From JAWLCA01 sp050485905 (GTDB lineage Bacteria; Pseudomonadota; Alphaproteobacteria; Rhodobacterales; Rhodobacteraceae), in assembly GCA_050485905.1 (NCBI GenBank), contig JBJHCH010000096.1, forward strand, positions 1 through 15,314: a DNA stretch of 15,314 bases. Direction: 5' to 3'. Below the pieces are notes generated by a model that ran no database searches, was not told the DNA's origin, and saw only the letters and a program-made list of their open reading frames with translations. Positions 12,675 to 15,314 of the stretch are shown piece by piece. Position 1 is the first letter of the stretch; each line of letters opens with the position of its first letter. The position numbers and the translations under genes are program-made.

Positions 12675-13589
12675 GCGCGAACGCCAGACCTGCAGGATGT
12701 GGCGCGCGGTCATCAGGTCCAGATGCGCGCCACCGCCATTCTTGGCAATCGTGATCTCGTCGTCGGATGTGCGGGCGTAGGTGCCGCCGTCGATATCGTA
12801 GAAGTCGCCCACCACGTCGTCTTCTGTGATGACCCCAGCGGCGAGCGGGATCTTCAACTCTCCGATATGACCGATCGTGGTCGCGCGGCTGTCCACGAAC
12901 AGACGCGCGCGTTGCAGGGCCGTATCATCAACCTCTCTCATGTCGGCGCGGTAGGCGCCGATCAGATCGAGGTGCTGGCCAGGGCACAGCCAGTCGCCAC
13001 GTACCAGCGGATCGGTTGCCATCGTTGCGGTGCAAATGATGTCGGCGCCCCGCACAGCGGCTTCCAGATCTGTGCTTGCCGTTACGTTGGTCATCTCTCC
13101 GGCCATCGCCTCGGCCGCGGCCGGGCTGCGGTTCCAGACCGTGAACCTGGCATCTGGAAAGGCGCTGGAGTAAGCCCGAACCATTGAACGCGCAACGGTT
13201 CCGGCGCCCACCAAGGTGATCCTGCGCGCATTCGGCCGGGCGAGTTTCTTCGCGGCCAGCAGGCTGTCTCCCGCGGTCTTCCATTTCGTCACTAGGTGGA
13301 AATCGACTATCGCCTCCAACTCGCCCGTGGTGTCGCTATAAAGATTCACCGCACCATTGATCGCTGGCCGTCCGCGACCGGGATTGCCCGGAAAGATCGT
13401 GGCGGATTTCACAGCGATCCCCATGCCGTCGATCCACGCCGCGCGGGAAAGCAGTGTGTCGGGGTCGCGGTAGAGGAACGTATCGCCGATCTCTGCCCGC
13501 GGCAGGCGATGCCCGTCCTCAAGAGCGCCGGTCAGACCGTCCCAAGCCAGATGGGCCTCTGCCTCGGGGCCGATGATGTCGATGCTCAT
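12666..13589 (-). CDS. Ornithine cyclodeaminase/mu-crystallin family NAD(P)-dependent reductase
   Basis: 307 residues, typical for the family. An N-terminal substrate-binding part carries the conserved lysine (Lys61 in IAVKSATIFPGN). The Rossmann core starts at about 122 with ITLVGAGTVARSM (Gly128-Ala-Gly130). ADIICTATMATDPLV and HLDLIGAYRADMREVD (Asp221) are also typical, and KNGGGAHLDLMTA closes the fold. Members are ornithine cyclodeaminases, alanine dehydrogenases, ketimine reductases or delta-1-pyrroline-2-carboxylate reductases. The substrate cannot be assigned here: there are no proline or hydroxyproline catabolism genes beside it. The start overlaps the UPF0178 stop by 4 bp (ATGA), so it is the last gene of a minus-strand operon. 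It overlaps the convergent Hpt-like gene by 9 bp. Confidence 0.88.
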   Translation of the reverse strand: MSIDIIGPEAEAHLAWDGLTGALEDGHRLPRAEIGDTFLYRDPDTLLSRAAWIDGMGIAVKSATIFPGNPGRGRPAINGAVNLYSDTTGELEAIVDFHLVTKWKTAGDSLLAAKKLARPNARRITLVGAGTVARSMVRAYSSAFPDARFTVWNRSPAAAEAMAGEMTNVTASTDLEAAVRGADIICTATMATDPLVRGDWLCPGQHLDLIGAYRADMREVDDTALQRARLFVDSRATTIGHIGELKIPLAAGVITEDDVVGDFYDIDGGTYARTSDDEITIAKNGGGAHLDLMTARHILQVWRSRSG

Positions 13590-14044
13590 GGTCGTCCTTT
13601 CACGGCTTGCCGGATCACGCGGTCCAGCACATCAAGGAAACGGGACCGGTCAGCTTTTGTAAACCCGCGCCCACCGCCTTGGCGGAACGGATCGGCAGCG
13701 CGAAGGTCGGCGGCCAGATCACGCGCGGCAACGGCGGGACCGATGTTGGCAGCGGTCAGTTCGGCGCCGTCGGGCCTTACCACCACCCCGCCGCGCGCGA
13801 TGGCAGATGCCGCGAGCGGCATGTCGGCGGTCACGACCACATCACCAGGTCCGATATGATCTGTGATCCAGCGGTCCGCCGCATCCGCGCCAGCATCCAC
13901 GTAGATCATGCGCACCAGCGGATTGGCTGATGGGCGGATACCACCATTGGATACCAGCAGCATCTCCACCCCGTGCCGCGTTGATACGCGCTCAGCCTCG
14001 TCCTTCACCGGGCAGGCATCGGCATCTATGAAAAGCCGGGTCAC
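13586..14044 (-). CDS. UPF0178 (DUF188, YaiI/YqxD) family protein
   Basis: 152 residues from the GTG at 14044. The family signature is clear: RLFIDADACPVKDEAERV at the N-terminus, VVTADMPLAASAIARGG in the middle (about 70-86) and FTKADRSRFLDVLD near the end. The fold is PIN-like with several conserved acidic residues, which has led to suggestions of nuclease activity; the biological role is not established. The GTG at 14044 makes a GTGA overlap with the AEC gene stop and places DADACP about seven residues from the start, as is usual. A GTG at 14056 would add four residues and is equally possible. Its stop overlaps the reductase start by 4 bp, so it sits inside a tightly coupled operon. It is widespread in this lineage. 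Confidence 0.9.
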   Translation of the reverse strand: MTRLFIDADACPVKDEAERVSTRHGVEMLLVSNGGIRPSANPLVRMIYVDAGADAADRWITDHIGPGDVVVTADMPLAASAIARGGVVVRPDGAELTAANIGPAVAARDLAADLRAADPFRQGGGRGFTKADRSRFLDVLDRVIRQAVKGRP

Positions 14045-14967
14045 GGAAACATCCACGCGATGACCGCAGGAACGGTCAGAATACTGAAAGCGGTGGAGAA
14101 CAGGATGGCAGCGGACACCCGGCGCGGTGCAACGCCATAATGTTGGGCGAGGATGTAGACATTGCCCGCCACTGGCAACGCAGCGGCTGCGATCATAACG
14201 CCCGCGGAAAATTCATCGATGCGGAACAGCACAAGAGCCGCCAGCGCGACGGCCGCAGGGTGCAGGAGCAGCTTGCAGGCCGACAGCCACGCGGCGATCT
14301 GGATGCGCTCTGCCGACTTGCCGGCCAGCGAGGCGCCGATTGCGAACAGTGCGCCGGGCGTGGCGGCCGCGCCCAGGATCGAAAGAAAATCGTTGATCGG
14401 GCCGGGCACCGGCAGCGCGGTGGCCGACCATGCGAGGCCCGCTGACATCGATACGATCATAGGGTTCTTCAATAGGCCCATGCCCAGCGTGCCGAAGACG
14501 GAGAGAGAAAGCCGCCTCTCCTGCGCGCCGGTGATCAGCAGGGTGATCAGGCTGGAAAAGACGATCAGATCGATTGTCAGCACCAAGAGCACCGGGCCGG
14601 CTGCGGCAGGACCAAGGATCACGACCAACATGGGCACGCCCAGAAAGCCGGTGTTACCGATCACCGCCACCTGCGCCTCTACCGCGGCCTCGGCCAGCGG
14701 CAGGCGGCGGGCGAAGGCCACGATCATCGCCAGCAGGTAGATGGCGAGTGTGCCGGTCAGGTAGGCCGCGACAAATCGGGTATCGAAGACCTCTGCCAGC
14801 GAAAGATTGGCGGCAAAGCCGAAAAGCATGGCCGAGAGCGCGAAGTAGAAGACGAACTTGGTCAGATAAGCGGTCGCCTCGGCGCTGAAGAAGCGGGTCT
14901 GCCCGGCCCAGTAACCCAGGCCGATCAGTGCAAAGAACGGCAGCGTCTTGAAAAAGATCTCCAGCAT
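14041..14967 (-). CDS. AEC-family (auxin efflux carrier-like) membrane permease
   Basis: 308 residues with about ten hydrophobic segments in two halves. The N-terminus FFALIGLGYWAGQTRFFSAE and the discontinuous-helix motif IGNTGFLGVPM (103-113) are typical of the AEC family, as are LKNPMIVSMSAGL (about 166-178), TPGALFAIGASLAG (about 203-216) and LPVAGNVYILAQHYG (about 264-278). Bacterial members include malate, malonate and other organic acid exporters or importers. The substrate here is unknown, and the auxin name carries no functional meaning in bacteria. The ATG at 14967 has no strong ribosome binding site. It follows the MbfA-like stop by 39 bp, with an imperfect stem-loop (GGGCCGT-TAGC-ACGGGCC, one mismatch, 14974-14991) between. 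Its stop overlaps the UPF0178 start. Confidence 0.9.
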   Translation of the reverse strand: MLEIFFKTLPFFALIGLGYWAGQTRFFSAEATAYLTKFVFYFALSAMLFGFAANLSLAEVFDTRFVAAYLTGTLAIYLLAMIVAFARRLPLAEAAVEAQVAVIGNTGFLGVPMLVVILGPAAAGPVLLVLTIDLIVFSSLITLLITGAQERRLSLSVFGTLGMGLLKNPMIVSMSAGLAWSATALPVPGPINDFLSILGAAATPGALFAIGASLAGKSAERIQIAAWLSACKLLLHPAAVALAALVLFRIDEFSAGVMIAAAALPVAGNVYILAQHYGVAPRRVSAAILFSTAFSILTVPAVIAWMFP

Positions 14968-15006
14968 TCTGCAGGGCCGTTAGCACGGGCCGCGGTATTG
15001 GGCCAG

Positions 15007-15314
<308 letters not shown>

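Overview
The window is GC-rich, densely packed bacterial DNA. The gene set points to an alphaproteobacterium, most likely of the Rhodobacteraceae/Paracoccaceae group: an MbfA-type ferritin-like iron exporter tail, a UPF0178 protein, Ala/Pro-rich envelope proteins and short overlapping gene junctions. This placement is inference from gene content and composition. No rRNA, tRNA, insertion sequence or CRISPR array was seen.

Region 1 (about 1-8180) looks like one functional block built around the cell envelope. It encodes an ExbD/TolR-like protein; a TonB-like inner-membrane-anchored protein whose C-terminus is a DUF4384-like domain instead of a TonB domain; a small secreted protein of unknown function; a secreted caspase-like (C14) protein with SEL1-type repeats and a peptidoglycan-binding-like end; a membrane-anchored M15-type D,D-/L,D-peptidase; an OmpA-type peptidoglycan-binding protein; and a transmembrane Hanks-type Ser/Thr kinase. 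The kinase's periplasmic half carries the same two-cysteine plus DUF4384-like arrangement as the TonB-like protein. Together they suggest a proton-motive-force-coupled, peptidoglycan-sensing signalling or remodelling apparatus. I do not recognise it as a named system, and it is the best candidate here for something undescribed.

Region 2 (8179-8392) is the non-coding gap between the convergent kinase and sbtB-like genes. It contains two related arrays of 11-bp units with the core ATGCAC, 103 bp apart, plus small hairpins.

Region 3 (8393-12148, all minus strand) is an inorganic-carbon cluster read in the order beta-carbonic anhydrase, SulP-family anion (probably bicarbonate) transporter with STAS domain, SbtA-type bicarbonate permease, SbtB-like PII-family regulator. 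Hydration of CO2, two unrelated bicarbonate import routes and a PII-type control protein are thus encoded together.

Region 4 (12149-15314) holds a divergently read Hpt-like protein. A tight minus-strand run follows: the MbfA-like iron exporter (cut by the window end), an AEC-family permease, a UPF0178 protein and an ornithine-cyclodeaminase/mu-crystallin family reductase. The last gene overlaps the hpt-like 3' end by 9 bp.
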